Source: Streptomyces lasiicapitis (GTDB lineage Bacteria > Actinomycetota > Actinomycetes > Streptomycetales > Streptomycetaceae). Taken from it: a DNA stretch of 64,000 bases. The position numbers were made by a program, and so were the translations under genes. The stretch spans positions 178,850-242,849 of the forward strand of contig NZ_BMNG01000016.1 of NCBI RefSeq assembly GCF_014646335.1, read 5' to 3'. The stretch's first letter is position 1; the number at the start of each line of letters is the position of its first letter. The notes beneath the pieces were generated by a model. It worked only from the letters and a program-made list of their open reading frames with translations. It was not told where the DNA came from and did not search any database. Below are positions 8,015 through 16,273 of the stretch, one piece after another.

Positions 8015-8857
8015 GTGGAATCTTCAAGAGTTCCCTGGCGGGCACGGGCCGGTACTGACGGCGGCACCGTCGGCTGGCAGTTCCAGCAGCCCGGCCTGGC
8101 GCCGAGAGCCGTTCCGTTCGGCCTTGTCGCCGTGGTGGCCACGGTCAGTGTCCTGGTGCCGGGCGGTGACGTGCGCTCCTGGGTGGAGTACGCGGCGAGT
8201 GCCGCCCTCTTGCTCGCGTGCGCCGGAGCCTTCCTTCTGCCCTGGCAGCGGCTGCCGGCGTGGGCCCCGGTTCTGGTGCCGCTGCTCTACGCCGGTTCCG
8301 TCCTGGAACTGATGCTGGCGTCGGGCACGGCATCCGGCGTGGGGCTTGTGGCGCTGGCCCCGCTGATCTGGTCGGTGCTCTACCACCGCCGGTGGGAGTC
8401 GGCGTGCGTGGTGGTAGCGGTGGTGTCCGTCCAGGCGGTGACATCCCTCGCTCAGGCCGTGCCCGGTGCCGTCATCGCCAGGCGCGTCGTGCTCTGGAGC
8501 GCCCTCAGCGCGATGATCGCGGTGGCCGCCCATGGCCTGCGGGACCGCATCCAGGCCTCGCTTGTGGCCAACGCCGCGTTGCAGGCGGAGGTTCGGCAGC
8601 TTTCCCTGGCGCGGGAGCGCGAACGTATCGCCGCTGATCTTCGTGAGAGCGTGGTCCGGAAGATCTTCGATGCCGGCCTTGACCTGCACGGCACGGCCAC
8701 GATGATCGGCGAGGGGCCCGCGCGCAGACGCCTGTTGCACGGCGTGGCCGAGCTCGACGAGGTGATCCGGGCGCTGCGCGAGAGCGTGTTCGACCTGGGC
8801 CGCGACACCGACGCGGCGGCCGGCACCTCGGAGAAGCCCGAACCTCACGAGCACTGA
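8015..8857 (+). CDS. membrane protein with degenerate histidine-kinase dimerisation domain
   Basis: A 280-residue protein from a GTG with AGAGGGA upstream. Six hydrophobic segments fill residues about 33-170. They are followed by a helix matching the HisKA_3 dimerisation helix of DevS/NarX-like kinases: E-R-E-R-I-A-A-D-L-R-E-S-V-V-R-K-I-F, then L-H-G-T-A and E-L-D-E-V-I-R-A-L-R-E-S-V-F-D-L-G. In active kinases the motif is D-L-H-D; here residue 210 is Arg. The ATPase domain is also absent. It cannot autophosphorylate as read, so it is perhaps a membrane partner of another kinase or a decayed kinase. No response regulator is adjacent. Confidence 0.7.
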   Translation: MESSRVPWRARAGTDGGTVGWQFQQPGLAPRAVPFGLVAVVATVSVLVPGGDVRSWVEYAASAALLLACAGAFLLPWQRLPAWAPVLVPLLYAGSVLELMLASGTASGVGLVALAPLIWSVLYHRRWESACVVVAVVSVQAVTSLAQAVPGAVIARRVVLWSALSAMIAVAAHGLRDRIQASLVANAALQAEVRQLSLARERERIAADLRESVVRKIFDAGLDLHGTATMIGEGPARRRLLHGVAELDEVIRALRESVFDLGRDTDAAAGTSEKPEPHEH

Positions 8858-8891
8858 GTTGCGGTGGGCGCCGTGGGGGCGCTTCCCATCG

Positions 8892-8942
8892 CCTGAAGCC
8901 CTCAGGCCGCCTGAAGCCCTCAGGTCACCCGAGGCCCTCAGG
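8892..8942. repeat. three tandem 15-base hairpin repeats between convergent genes
   Basis: CCTGAAGCCCTCAGG at 8892-8906 is repeated exactly at 8910-8924, with a variant (CCCGAGGCCCTCAGG) at 8928-8942, a regular 18-base period. Each copy can fold (CCTGA pairs with TCAGG). They sit just past the kinase-like gene and overlap the end of the convergent TetR gene, so they may act as a bidirectional terminator. Confidence 0.55.
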
Positions 8943-9555
8943 AGTCCTGCGGCAGGATCGCCCCCAGCAGGGCCCGCGCACACAGATCCCGCACCTGCGC
9001 GCGCGTCAACTCCCGCTCCGCCAGCCACTCCAGGCACACCGCGACCATGAAGGCCAGCCAGCCGCGCACCGCGAGCCGCACCGCGGGCAGCTCGGCCGTC
9101 AGGGGCGCGGTCTCGGGGTCCGCGGCCAGCGCCGCGAGGATCTGGCGCTCCTGCGCGGCGAGGCCTTCGCGATAGACCTCGCGGACCACGGGATCCCCGG
9201 CCGCCGCGGCGGTGTGGAAGGCGCGAAAGCCCTGGGCGTGGCCCTCCACGTACCCGAGGAAGGCGTCCAGGCCCACGCCGAGCTGCTCGCGCACGGGCAG
9301 GCCCGGCTCGGCGGACGTCAGGCGCAGCATGCGTTCGCTCTCGCGGCGTACGACGGCGGCGAAGAAGTCCCGCTTGGTCGGGAAGTAGTGGTACAGCAGC
9401 CCGCGGGAGACGCCCGCGATCTCGGCGACCTGCTCGATCCAGACGTCGTCGTAGGGGTTCTGCGCGAACAGCCGCGCCCCCACGGTCAGGAGCTGCTCCC
9501 TGCGCTCCTGGGTGCTGAGCCTGCGGCGCGTGCGCTCCTGCGGATTCGCGGCCAT
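8938..9555 (-). CDS. TetR-family transcriptional regulator
   Basis: A 205-residue TetR protein. The DNA-binding domain is clear: S-T-Q-E-R-R-E-Q-L-L-T-V-G, I-E-Q-V-A-E-I-A-G-V-S-R-G-L-L-Y-H-Y-F and K-R-D-F-F-A-A-V. The C-terminal ligand domain has no specific signature. It is divergent from the P450 gene with about 110 bases between starts, the same layout as CYP102A1 and its TetR repressor Bm3R1 in Bacillus megaterium, so it probably represses that P450. The intergenic region has TTGA/TCAA half-sites but no strong palindrome that I could fix. Confidence 0.9.
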   Translation of the reverse strand: MAANPQERTRRRLSTQERREQLLTVGARLFAQNPYDDVWIEQVAEIAGVSRGLLYHYFPTKRDFFAAVVRRESERMLRLTSAEPGLPVREQLGVGLDAFLGYVEGHAQGFRAFHTAAAAGDPVVREVYREGLAAQERQILAALAADPETAPLTAELPAVRLAVRGWLAFMVAVCLEWLAERELTRAQVRDLCARALLGAILPQDS

Positions 9556-9665
9556 GCGAGCACCTTACTTGACGTCGGTTCAACAACCTGACCAGACTGG
9601 AAGCCCGTATTGAATCCACGTACAACAGGCGCCAACGGCCCCTGTGCACAAGGGAGATGGCGGCC

Positions 9666-11150
9666 ATGGCACAGAAGACGGAGCGGACGCAGCCGACGGG
9701 TAGCGCGGGGGCGGGGCCCGGGGACCTGCCGAAGGGCTTTCGCGGCGCCGAGGCCGGCTGGCCCGAGTTGCACCGCATACCGCACCCGCCCCGCCGTGTT
9801 CCGCTGGTCGGCGACGTGGTCGGCGTGAACGTGCGTACGCCCGTGCAGGATTCGATGCGCATCGGCCGCCGCCTCGGACCCATCTTCCGCCGCAAGGCCT
9901 TCGGCAAGGAGATCGTCTTCGTCTGGGGCGCGGGGCTCGCGGGCGAACTGGCCGACGAGGCACGGTTCGCCAAGCATGTGGGGCTCGGGGTGGCCAATCT
10001 CCGGCCCGTGGCGGGCGACGGCCTGTTCACCGCGTACAACCACGAACCCAACTGGCAACTGGCGCACGACATCCTCGCGCCCGGGTTCAGCCGTGACGCG
10101 ATGGCGGGCTATCACCCGCTGATGCTCGAGGTGGCCCGGCAGCTCATGGCGCGCTGAGACGGCGAGGCGACCGCGGGGCGGGCCGTGGACGTGCCCGGCG
10201 ACATGACGAAGCTGACCCTGGAGACGATCGCCCGCACCGGATTCGGACACGACTTCGGCTCCTTCGAGCGCACCCGGCCGCACCCCTTCGTGACCGCCAT
10301 GGTCGGCACGCTCACCCACGCCCAGCGCCGCAACGTCATGCCGCCCGCCCTCGCGCCGCTGCTCCTGCGCGGCTCCGAGCGGCGCAACGCCGCCGACATG
10401 GCGTATCTGAACCGGACCGTGGACGAGGTCGTCGCGGCCCGGCGCGCGGCGGACGCCTCGGGCGCGCGCGGCGACCTGCTCGACCGCATGCTGGACGTCG
10501 CCCACCCCGAAACCGGCGAACGGCTGTCTCCGGAGAACATCCGTCGGCAGGTCATCACCTTCCTGGTGGCCGGTCACGAGACCACGTCGGGCGCCCTGTC
10601 GTTCGCGCTGCACTACCTGGCGCGCCACCCCGACGTGTTCACCCGCGCGCGGGAGGAGGTCGACCAGGTGTGGGGGCGGACGGAGACGCCGGGATACGAA
10701 CAGGTGGCCAAGCTCCGTTACGTACGCAGGGTGCTCGACGAGTCGCTGCGGCTGTGGCCCACCGCGCCCGCGTTCGCGCGTGAGGCGCGGCAGGACACGG
10801 TGGTCGGCGGGGTGCATCCGGTGCGGCGGGGCGCCTGGGCGCTGGTCCTCGCGGTGCTGCTGCACCGGGACCCGGAGGCGTGGGGCGCGCGGCCGGAGGA
10901 GTTCGACCCCGACCGGTTCGCGCCCGCCGCCGTGCGCGCCCGTCCGCCGCACGTGTTCAAGCCGTTCGGCACCGGCGCGCGGGCCTGCATCGGCCGTCAG
11001 TTCGCGCTGCACGAGGCGACGCTGGTGCTCGCGCTGCTGCTGCGCCGCTACGACCTGGTGCCGGAGCCGGGCTATGAGCTGCGGGTGGCGGAGCGGCTGA
11101 CGCTGATGCCGGAGGGGCTGCGGCTGCGCTTGGTACGTCGGCCTGGGTGA
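9666..11150 (+). pseudogene. CYP102-like cytochrome P450 interrupted by an in-frame TGA
   Basis: One reading frame encodes a complete P450 of about 494 codons, except that codon 164 (10155-10157) is TGA. Before it are S-R-D-A-M-A-G-Y-H and V-A-R-Q-L-M-A-R; after it, V-D-V-P-G-D-M-T-K-L-T-L-E-T. In P450 BM3 the equivalent junction reads Q-K-W-E, so the TGA most simply replaces a TGG Trp by one G-to-A change. Downstream are the I-helix A-G-H-E-T-T-S, the E-x-x-R helix E-S-L-R and the haem loop F-G-T-G-A-R-A-C-I-G. There is no fused reductase. The start is the ATG at 9666, with AGGGAG 9 bases upstream. Either a pseudogene or a sequencing error. Confidence 0.85.
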
Positions 11151-11343
11151 GGGGGTGGCGGCGGTCCGGGTGACGTCGGGGCGGAGCCGGTTCGGGTGAT
11201 GCCGCGGCGGCCTCGCGCGGGGTGGCTCGCGTGGTGGTGGGAGGGCACGCGCGTGGTGGTTGAAGGGCAATTGTCAGACCCGTGCGCAAGAGTGGGGGTT
11301 GCACCTTCGACCATGGGACCCGCGCGCTAAGGAGCCAACCGAC

Positions 11344-11649
11344 ATGACCGGCACGACGTACCCCGAACTGGCCGCGGCACAGGCTTGCTTGCGGCTGCTG
11401 CACACCGCACGCGCCGCCCTGGACGGACCCGTGACGGCACAGACCGCGGCGCTCCTCGCCGTGCCGATCCAGGACGCCGACGAGGCGCTGCGGCGCGCGG
11501 GCCTCGCGGGCAACGAGGCGGAGCTGCTGAACAGGATCTACGACCTCGCGCCGCACGCCCCGACGCCCCTGTCCGCCGACGCGGCGCACCCTCCCGCCGA
11601 CACGCCCGCGCCCGCCCCGGCCCCCCGCCGCGAGGGGAGCCTGCGATGA
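11344..11649 (+). CDS. small protein of unknown function, coupled to the GST-like reductase gene
   Basis: A 101-residue protein with an AAGGAG ribosome site before the ATG at 11344. The first 75 residues are a helical Ala/Leu-rich bundle (Y-P-E-L-A-A-A-Q-A-C-L-R-L-L, D-A-D-E-A-L-R-R-A-G). The last 25 are proline/alanine-rich and may be disordered. Its stop overlaps the start of the next gene (ATGA), so both are made from one message. I recognise no family. Close coupling suggests that it serves the reductase, perhaps as a partner or stabiliser. Confidence 0.65.
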   Translation: MTGTTYPELAAAQACLRLLHTARAALDGPVTAQTAALLAVPIQDADEALRRAGLAGNEAELLNRIYDLAPHAPTPLSADAAHPPADTPAPAPAPRREGSLR

Positions 11650-12680
11650 GCGACGCGGCACAGCAAACGACGGCGTCGGGCAACGAATCACTCGGCAAGA
11701 AGCCGTTCAAGCGCTCGCGGAGCCACTTCGCCGACCGCGTCACGGCAGACGGCCGGGACGGCTGGCCGGTGGAGGCCGGGCGCTATCGCCTGGTGGTGAG
11801 CCGCGCCTGCCCCTGGGCGAGCCGCGCGCTCATCTCCCGCAGGCTGCTCGGCCTGGAGGGCGCGCTCTCGCTGGCGGTCACCGACCCGATCCAGGACGAT
11901 CGGAGCTGGCGCTTCACCCTCGACCTCGACGGCCGCGACCCCGTCCTCGGCATCCGCTATCTCAGCGAGGCGTACGACGCGCGGGAGACGGGCTACCCCG
12001 GCGGCGTGAGCGTCCCGGCGCTCGTGGACGTACCCAGCGGCAAGCTGGTCACCAACGACTACCAGCAGCTGACGCTGGACCTCGCGACCCAGTGGTCGGC
12101 CCTGCACCGCCCCGGCGCCCCGGACCTGTATCCGGAGCCGCTGCGCGAGGAGATCGACGCGGTGATGGAGGGCATCTACCGCGACGTCAACAACGGCGTG
12201 TACAGAGCCGGTTTCGCCTCCTCCCAGGGCGAGTACGAGGACGCGTGCCGCGATGTGTTCCGGCGGCTGGAGGAGACCTCACGGCGCCTCGCCGACCGCC
12301 GCTATCTGGTCGGCGACACCATCACGGAAGCGGACATCCGGCTCTTCACGACGCTGGTGCGCTTCGACGCCGTGTACCACGGCCACTTCAAGTGCAACCT
12401 CTGGAAGCTGACCGAGGACCCGGTGCTGTGGGCGTACGCGCGGGATCTGTACCAGACCCCGGGCTTCGGCGACACGGTCGACTTCGACCACATCAAACGG
12501 CACTACTACCAGGTCCACACCGGCATCAACCCGACCGCGATCGTGCCCCTGGGGCCGGACCTCGCCGGGTGGCTGACACCGCATCACCGCCACAAGCTCG
12601 GCGGGAGCCCGTTCGGCTCGGGCACTGCGCCGGGGCCGGTGCCCGAGAGGGAGGAGGTGCCGCCGGAGGGACGGCCGTGA
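11646..12680 (+). CDS. Xi-class GST-like (glutathionyl-hydroquinone reductase family) protein
   Basis: A 344-residue protein matching the YqjG/ECM4 family throughout. The N-terminal thioredoxin-like domain holds the catalytic Cys in S-R-A-C-P-W-A-S-R. Later motifs are V-P-A-L-V-D, the helical domain I-Y-R-D-V-N-N-G-V-Y-R-A-G-F, and the Y-L-V-G-D-T-I-T-E-A-D-I-R-L-F and V-Y-H-G-H-F-K-C-N signatures. Family enzymes remove glutathione from glutathionyl-hydroquinones by a Cys-dependent mechanism. Streptomyces make mycothiol instead of glutathione, so the natural thiol is probably mycothiol or another small thiol. The gene is coupled to the small protein upstream, and a hairpin at 12754-12790 follows. 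Confidence 0.85.
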   Translation: MSDAAQQTTASGNESLGKKPFKRSRSHFADRVTADGRDGWPVEAGRYRLVVSRACPWASRALISRRLLGLEGALSLAVTDPIQDDRSWRFTLDLDGRDPVLGIRYLSEAYDARETGYPGGVSVPALVDVPSGKLVTNDYQQLTLDLATQWSALHRPGAPDLYPEPLREEIDAVMEGIYRDVNNGVYRAGFASSQGEYEDACRDVFRRLEETSRRLADRRYLVGDTITEADIRLFTTLVRFDAVYHGHFKCNLWKLTEDPVLWAYARDLYQTPGFGDTVDFDHIKRHYYQVHTGINPTAIVPLGPDLAGWLTPHHRHKLGGSPFGSGTAPGPVPEREEVPPEGRP

Positions 12681-12753
12681 CGGACCTCGCCGCCCGGCGT
12701 GACACCCCGCGCCCAGCGACGATCCCCGGGCGCCGCCCAGGGGCACCGCAGAA

Positions 12754-12790
12754 CCCGTCTCGGAAACATTCTTTCGGAGGTTCCGACGGG
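12754..12790. terminator. bidirectional terminator hairpin
   Basis: CCCGTC plus GGAA (a two-base bulge between them) pairs with TTCCGACGGG about 20 bases later, a ten-pair stem. It lies between the convergent GST-like gene and the methyltransferase gene and can serve both strands. Confidence 0.55.
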
Positions 12791-12791
12791 C

Positions 12792-14009
12792 TCAGCCGAT
12801 CGGATGGCCGAGCAGCATGACGGGGACTCGCGCGGCGCGCGTGAGGATCACGGTGGCCGTGTTCGGGCCGGGGGGCGTGCCGAGGCGGGAGAGTTCGTCC
12901 GGCACGACGGCCGCACCGCGCTCTTTCACCGACAGTTCGCCGATCCCACGCTCGCGCAGCAGCGCCTGGAGCTTTTCCACGTCGTACGGCAGCACGTCGG
13001 TGATCTCGTACGCGGTGGCGAACGCGGTGGCGTGCAAGGTGTCCGCGGTGAGGTAGGTGGTGGTCTCGTCGATGAGCCCGCCGCCGACGTCCTGCGCGAC
13101 CTCGGCGAGCAGGCCCGCACGGACGACGGCGTCATCGGGCTCGTACAGGTAACGGCCGACCGGGCACACCGCCGGGGCGGGCAGGCCGCGGCTCGTGAGG
13201 GATGCTCCCCCGGGAAGCACAGTGGCACGGCGCACACCGTGGGGCACGGGGGTGTCTGGCCGGTCCGCGTCGTGCTCGGACAGGCCGAACCACAGGACGG
13301 CTTCGGTGACCTGTCCGCCGTAGGAGATCCATTCCGTCTCGGAACAGTCGGGTATGGCCTCCCCTGCGATGTCCGGTGGGACCTTGACAGCTCCCTCACC
13401 GACTTCGCGCACGACGTCCAGCGCCCACTCCAGCGGAGGCCAGTACTCAGGGGCGCCGACCTCCCCCTCCCGGCCTCTGCGCTGCGCGAGGCTGATGAAG
13501 ACCGACTCCGAGTACCTCACGGCCTCCTCCGCCATCGCCGCGAGGTCCGCGCACTGCTGCGCCCACGCGAACTCCGCGACGATGCCGCCCAGCGCGCGCA
13601 CGTTCGCCTGCGTGACCGCACAGGCCAACGGGTCCTGGTCGACCACAACGGTCACCATCGGCGCCCGGGCCATCTCGACTGCGTCAACGCCGACCCCGCA
13701 CCCCACGGCGCCGGCGTTGACGATCCCGAACTCATTCAGGATCCGGACTCCCCGGTAGGCCGCCACGGCTTGAGGGGACGAGTGCTCCAGGCTGTCCGGC
13801 GTGAAGTACATGCGGTACGCCTCCACACCGAACTTCGCCACGGCCCTTCGCCGCAACCGCACCTGCTCGACAGCGGCCAACACCCACTCCGCGGGATACT
13901 CACCCCGCAGCCGCGCCGCCATCTCACCGGCCGGATCGAGACCGCTCACCGCAGCCAGCAACACCTGACCCCGCTCGGTCAACAGCCCCTCAAACGTACG
14001 AAGATCCAT
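12792..14009 (-). CDS. class I SAM-dependent methyltransferase with THUMP-like C-terminal domain
   Basis: About 405 residues from the ATG at 14009, which has GGGAG 9 bases upstream; an open frame further upstream lacks a ribosome site. The N-terminal helical region (F-E-x-L-L-T-E-R-G-Q-V-L-L, Y-P-A-E-W-V-L-A-A-V-E-Q) is followed by a Rossmann methyltransferase core. D-x-D-P-L-A-C-A-V-T-Q-A-N follows strand 2, where the SAM ribose is bound. The C-terminal V-G-R-Y-L-Y-E-P-D-D-A-V-V-R-A-G-L motif is typical of the THUMP-like domain in bacterial relatives. The usual G-x-G-x-G loop here reads V-G-C-G-V-G-V-D-A. An RNA substrate is plausible. Confidence 0.85.
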   Translation of the reverse strand: MDLRTFEGLLTERGQVLLAAVSGLDPAGEMAARLRGEYPAEWVLAAVEQVRLRRRAVAKFGVEAYRMYFTPDSLEHSSPQAVAAYRGVRILNEFGIVNAGAVGCGVGVDAVEMARAPMVTVVVDQDPLACAVTQANVRALGGIVAEFAWAQQCADLAAMAEEAVRYSESVFISLAQRRGREGEVGAPEYWPPLEWALDVVREVGEGAVKVPPDIAGEAIPDCSETEWISYGGQVTEAVLWFGLSEHDADRPDTPVPHGVRRATVLPGGASLTSRGLPAPAVCPVGRYLYEPDDAVVRAGLLAEVAQDVGGGLIDETTTYLTADTLHATAFATAYEITDVLPYDVEKLQALLRERGIGELSVKERGAAVVPDELSRLGTPPGPNTATVILTRAARVPVMLLGHPIG

Positions 14010-14082
14010 CCGCGCAGTCTCCCACCCACACACGACCGCCCGGCTGAGCGGCTTTGCCGGGGTCGGGCCATTGAGCACAAGC

Positions 14083-15297
14083 TCACTCCGCTTCGAACCG
14101 CTCCACGGCCTTCAGGAACTGACCTGCGCCGTCCTCCGCCGCCATGACGCGGGCGACGGCTTCGGCGGCGGACGCGTACGTCGTCTCGCGGACCGCGCGG
14201 GTGAGCGCGTCGGCCAGGCGCTCCGCCGTGAGCTCCCGGAACGGGACGGCGGCGGGGGCGGCGCCGAGCGCGGTCAGGCGGCCGGCCCAGAAGGGCTGGT
14301 CGGCGGTGACGGGCACGGGCACGGCCGGAACGCCCGCGCGCAGGCCCGCCGCCGTGGTGCCCGCGCCCGCGTGGTGCACCACGGCCGCCATGCGCGGGAA
14401 GAGCAGGGCGTGCGGGAGTTCGCCGACGGTGAGGATCCCGTCGCCCGACGCCGCAAGGCCCGCCCGGCCGGACTGCAGCACGCCACGCAGTCCGGTCCGG
14501 CGCAGCGCCGCCACGGCGACCTCACCCAGGCGTTCGCCCTCACCCGCCGCCATGCTCCCGAAGCCGATGAACACCGGCGCCGGGCCGGAGCCGAGGAAGT
14601 CCTCGACGTCGGACGGAAGTCGCGCGGCCGGGTCGTGGTGCGGCCACCAGTTGCCGACGACGTCGAGCCCGGCGCGCCAGTCGGCCGGGCGCCGTACGAC
14701 CGCCGGGCTGAAGCCGTGCGACACCGGCCAGGCTTCGCGTTCCCTGCGGGCCCGGACGGCAGCCGTCGTGGCGGCGGGCAGGCCGAGGCGCGAGCGCAGA
14801 TCCCCGACCGCGTCGGCGTAGACGCGGTCGACCATCCGCAGGGAGAACCGCCCCATGGCGCGGTTGCCCCAGCCGCCCAGGGTTCGCGCGCCGCTCACCA
14901 CGGGCGCGAACTCCCGGGTCGGATGGGCAGGCTGGAGGTACGCGCCGATCGTCGGCACGTCGAGGGCCTCCGCGAGGTGCCAGCCGAGCGGCGCGGTGGT
15001 CGTGGACAGGACGAGCAGGTCGTCGGCCTCCTCGACGGCGTCCGCGAGTCCGCCGCCCAGGTCGCGTACGAATGCGCTCGCGGTCCGCATCAGCGCGCGC
15101 CGTCCCACCGCCGGGCCCGGAGCTCCCGCGTCGGCGGGCAGCGGGCGGAACCGCAGGCCCGCTCCCCGCACGAGCGGGGCGAAGCCGTCGTGGGTGGCGA
15201 TCGCGACGTCGTGGCCCGCCGTGCGCAGTCGGGTGCCCAGACCGGTGTACGGGGCGATGTCGCCGTACGAACCGGCGGCGGCGATCAGGATTCTCAC
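14083..15297 (-). CDS. GT1-family (MGT/UGT-type) glycosyltransferase
   Basis: A 404-residue protein beginning M-R-I-L-I-A-A-A-G-S-Y-G-D-I-A-P-Y, the N-terminal signature of GT-B fold natural-product glycosyltransferases. The C-terminal nucleotide-sugar domain has V-F-I-G-F-G-S-M and M-A-A-V-V-H-H-A-G-A-G-T-T-A-A-G-L-R-A-G-V-P, the PSPG-like donor-binding motif. Such enzymes glycosylate macrolides, phenolics or antibiotics for tailoring or self-protection. The GTG start overlaps the stop of the TipAS regulator gene (GTGA), so the two are coupled. With a drug-sensing regulator upstream, inactivation of an incoming antibiotic by glycosylation is a reasonable hypothesis. Confidence 0.9.
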   Translation of the reverse strand: MRILIAAAGSYGDIAPYTGLGTRLRTAGHDVAIATHDGFAPLVRGAGLRFRPLPADAGAPGPAVGRRALMRTASAFVRDLGGGLADAVEEADDLLVLSTTTAPLGWHLAEALDVPTIGAYLQPAHPTREFAPVVSGARTLGGWGNRAMGRFSLRMVDRVYADAVGDLRSRLGLPAATTAAVRARREREAWPVSHGFSPAVVRRPADWRAGLDVVGNWWPHHDPAARLPSDVEDFLGSGPAPVFIGFGSMAAGEGERLGEVAVAALRRTGLRGVLQSGRAGLAASGDGILTVGELPHALLFPRMAAVVHHAGAGTTAAGLRAGVPAVPVPVTADQPFWAGRLTALGAAPAAVPFRELTAERLADALTRAVRETTYASAAEAVARVMAAEDGAGQFLKAVERFEAE

Positions 15298-16217
15298 CGT
15301 CCGTCACCTCCGCAGGCGCCGCCCGCGGGCCCGTCACCGCCGCCACCACTATCAACCTCAGGTTCAGCTTTACCCTCACGTCGGCCTCGGTGGCCTCGGT
15401 GGTCTTGGTGACCCTCGTGGCCCATGTGGCCTTGAATGTCGCCGCGCACCCCGGCGGAAGCAGCATTGGCACGAACCGCCTCACGCAGATAGGAGGCAAG
15501 CCCTGGACGCTGCTGCGAGGGCGGTATCACCAGCGCGAACGCCCGCGCGTCGGCGACGAAGTCGTCGGCGATGCGCAGGTGCATGTCGGGCGGGCAGTCG
15601 GTGAACCAGCGGCCGATGTGCTGCCGATGCTGCTCGGCGAGTTCACGGGCCCGGGAGCCGTCGGCGGGCTCGTGGGCGTCGAAGGCCGCGAGGACCCGGT
15701 CGCGCCAGGCCGCCGCCTCGCCCATGACGCGGGCCCAGTCCTCCTTGGAGTGCGCGGCGGCGCGGGCCATGGCCTCCTTGTGCCCGGCGCTGCCCTCCCA
15801 CTTGAGCTCGGCCTCGGTGGCGTAGCTCAGATCGAAGGTGATCTCGCCGAAGACCTCGAACCGTTCGCGCGGGCTCAGCCGGACGCCCGTCTGCTGCACC
15901 TCCATGGCACGCTCGGCGACCTCGACGAGCCGCTCCAGCTTGCCGATCTGCTCACGCAGCGCCCGCCGCCGGGCGCGGAGCTGGTCGAGGGCCTCGGCCT
16001 GCGGGTCCCTCAGGATCTCGGCGATCTCGTCGAGCGCGAAGCCGAGTTCGCGGTAGAAGAGGATCTGCTGGAGCCGGGCCAGGTCGGGGTCGCCGTACAG
16101 CCGGTAGCCGGCGGGGCTGCGCTCGCTGGGCGTGAGCAGTCCGGTCCGGTCGTAGTGGTGCAGCGTACGGACCGTGACCCCGGCGAAGCCGGCGACCTGC
16201 CCGACGGTATAGCTCAT
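15294..16217 (-). CDS. MerR-family regulator with TipAS ligand domain
   Basis: A 307-residue protein from the ATG at 16217, with GAAAGGG upstream. The MerR DNA-binding domain is M-S-Y-T-V-G-Q-V-A-G-F-A-G-V-T-V-R-T-L-H-H-Y-D. It is followed by a coiled coil (about residues 70-125) and a TipAS domain (K-E-D-W-A-R-V, E-L-A-E-Q-H-R-Q-H-I-G-R-W-F, D-C-P-P-D-M-H, P-G-L-A-S-Y-L). TipAS of Streptomyces lividans binds thiopeptides and activates its own promoter. An unusual His/Gly-rich tail (G-H-M-G-H-E-G-H-Q-D-H-R-G-H) precedes the C-terminus and could bind metal. The gene is translationally coupled to the glycosyltransferase. Confidence 0.9.
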   Translation of the reverse strand: MSYTVGQVAGFAGVTVRTLHHYDRTGLLTPSERSPAGYRLYGDPDLARLQQILFYRELGFALDEIAEILRDPQAEALDQLRARRRALREQIGKLERLVEVAERAMEVQQTGVRLSPRERFEVFGEITFDLSYATEAELKWEGSAGHKEAMARAAAHSKEDWARVMGEAAAWRDRVLAAFDAHEPADGSRARELAEQHRQHIGRWFTDCPPDMHLRIADDFVADARAFALVIPPSQQRPGLASYLREAVRANAASAGVRGDIQGHMGHEGHQDHRGHRGRREGKAEPEVDSGGGGDGPAGGACGGDGR

Positions 16218-16242
16218 GATCGTCGCCCTTTCGTCGCCGTTC

Positions 16243-16273
16243 AGCGTGCAGCCTGACCTCACGTCAGGGTCAA
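16243..16273 (-). promoter_or_regulatory. tipA-type MerR promoter/operator
   Basis: On the minus strand TTGACC (16268-16273) and CACGCT (16243-16248) are separated by 19 bases. The spacer region contains the dyad CCTGAC-GTGAG-GTCAGG. The overlong 19-base spacer carrying a dyad is the hallmark of MerR-activated promoters. The elements resemble those I remember for the thiostrepton-inducible tipA promoter. It lies 26 bases before the TipAS regulator start and implies autoactivation. It overlaps the end of the AraC-family gene. Confidence 0.7.

Noticed and set aside
8892..8942. Three 15-base repeats considered as an attachment site or CRISPR
   Set aside because: There are only three copies at 18-base period without unique spacers, and no integrase is nearby. 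A terminator role between convergent genes fits better.
14083..15297. Glycosyltransferase, P450 and methyltransferase considered as parts of a biosynthetic gene cluster
   Set aside because: No scaffold synthase (polyketide, peptide or terpene) is present, and each gene has its own regulator and direction.
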